From Halobacteriales archaeon QS_9_68_17 (GTDB taxonomy: Archaea; Halobacteriota; Halobacteria; Halobacteriales; Natronoarchaeaceae), in the NCBI GenBank assembly GCA_003023565.1, contig PXSA01000018.1:49425-113424 (forward strand): a stretch of DNA of 64,000 bases, given 5' to 3'. Of the stretch, positions 63,822-64,000 are shown in pieces. The stretch's first letter is position 1; each line of letters begins with the position of its first letter. The notes beneath the pieces were generated by a model. The model was not told where the DNA came from. It was given only the letters and a program-made list of their open reading frames with translations, and searched no databases. The translations under genes were made by a program, and so were the position numbers.

Positions 63822-64000
63822 CGCGGCGCTGTCGGCACTGTCGGCGGATCGACAGCGCCGCGGCTGCTGAATAAAGACGAAACCCCCTAGTGGACGCTCC
63901 TCTACTGAGTGTAAGTATGAGTGGGGGCGGCGAATCGGTGTTTCCAGAGGGTCGCCCACTCCAGTACTCTCCGAAACGCTTGTAGGCTTAACTTCCGTGT
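63822..64000. other. Right-edge intergenic region
   Basis: No gene is supported. An ATG at about 63917 opens only about 22 codons before a stop. AATAAAGAC near 63870 could be a promoter element for a gene beyond the window. Confidence 0.4.

Noticed and set aside
63917..63985. Small gene at the right edge
   Set aside because: Only about 22 codons to a stop and no similarity to known proteins.

Overview
The window is chromosomal DNA from a halophilic archaeon (class Halobacteria); I cannot fix the genus. The evidence is a GC-rich sequence, Asp/Glu-rich proteins, twin-arginine signals, a PGF-CTERM-like surface anchor, a halocyanin, Lrp/TRASH and Bat-type regulators, leaderless genes with TATA-like boxes close to the start codon, archaeal markers (SRP19, Gar1, presenilin-type protease, aMBF1, ADP-forming succinyl-CoA synthetase, DinB with a PCNA-binding tail) and a tRNA-Glu of haloarchaeal type.

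Layout. 1-4342: a secreted, glycosylation-rich FG-GAP protein, then a decayed EamA transporter and Bat-type regulator downstream of an intact hisH. 4343-9207: a gene-poor accessory zone with an IS200/IS605-like palindrome-associated element without a transposase, a two-gene unit (small DNA-binding-like protein plus tyrosine recombinase), an array of stem-loops and two gene remnants. 9204-14349: vitamin B12-type ABC importer (btuD-btuC, divergent btuF), then srp19-gar1-presenilin homologue. 14357-20970: metabolic and transport genes, including an isochorismatase-fold hydrolase/YqcI pair, with remnants of a small conserved gene and of corA. 20974-29630: Zn/Cd ATPase, J-domain/zinc-ribbon protein, TIR protein, PadR regulator, tpiA, aMBF1, and a tightly overlapping unit hisC-adenylate kinase-CDP-alcohol phosphotransferase. 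29800-38589: a Tat-exported protein beside a decayed paralogue, hflX, an oxidoreductase pair preceded by an iron-box-like palindrome, a fumarylacetoacetase-family enzyme and a large Tat-exported M14 peptidase. 38675-45293: tRNA-Glu with duplicated fragments, HAD hydrolase, F420-type oxidoreductase and a cluster of broken genes. 45365-53558: zinc-ribbon microprotein, sucCD and small or decayed genes. 52968-57441: copper module (Lrp/TRASH regulator, copA, copZ, halocyanin). 57555-63821: uracil-DNA glycosylase-family protein, GT87 transferase, J-domain membrane protein, dinB, gamma-glutamyltransferase.

Two themes stand out. First, pseudogenes are unusually frequent, about sixteen in 64 kb. Several look like internal deletions that join the beginning and the end of a longer gene. 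Second, small hairpin-forming elements are present: a transposase-less palindrome element, a dense stem-loop array beside a recombinase, and two 80-bp MITE copies whose hairpin carries a compensatory base-pair change. One MITE copy interrupts a gene with a clean TA duplication.
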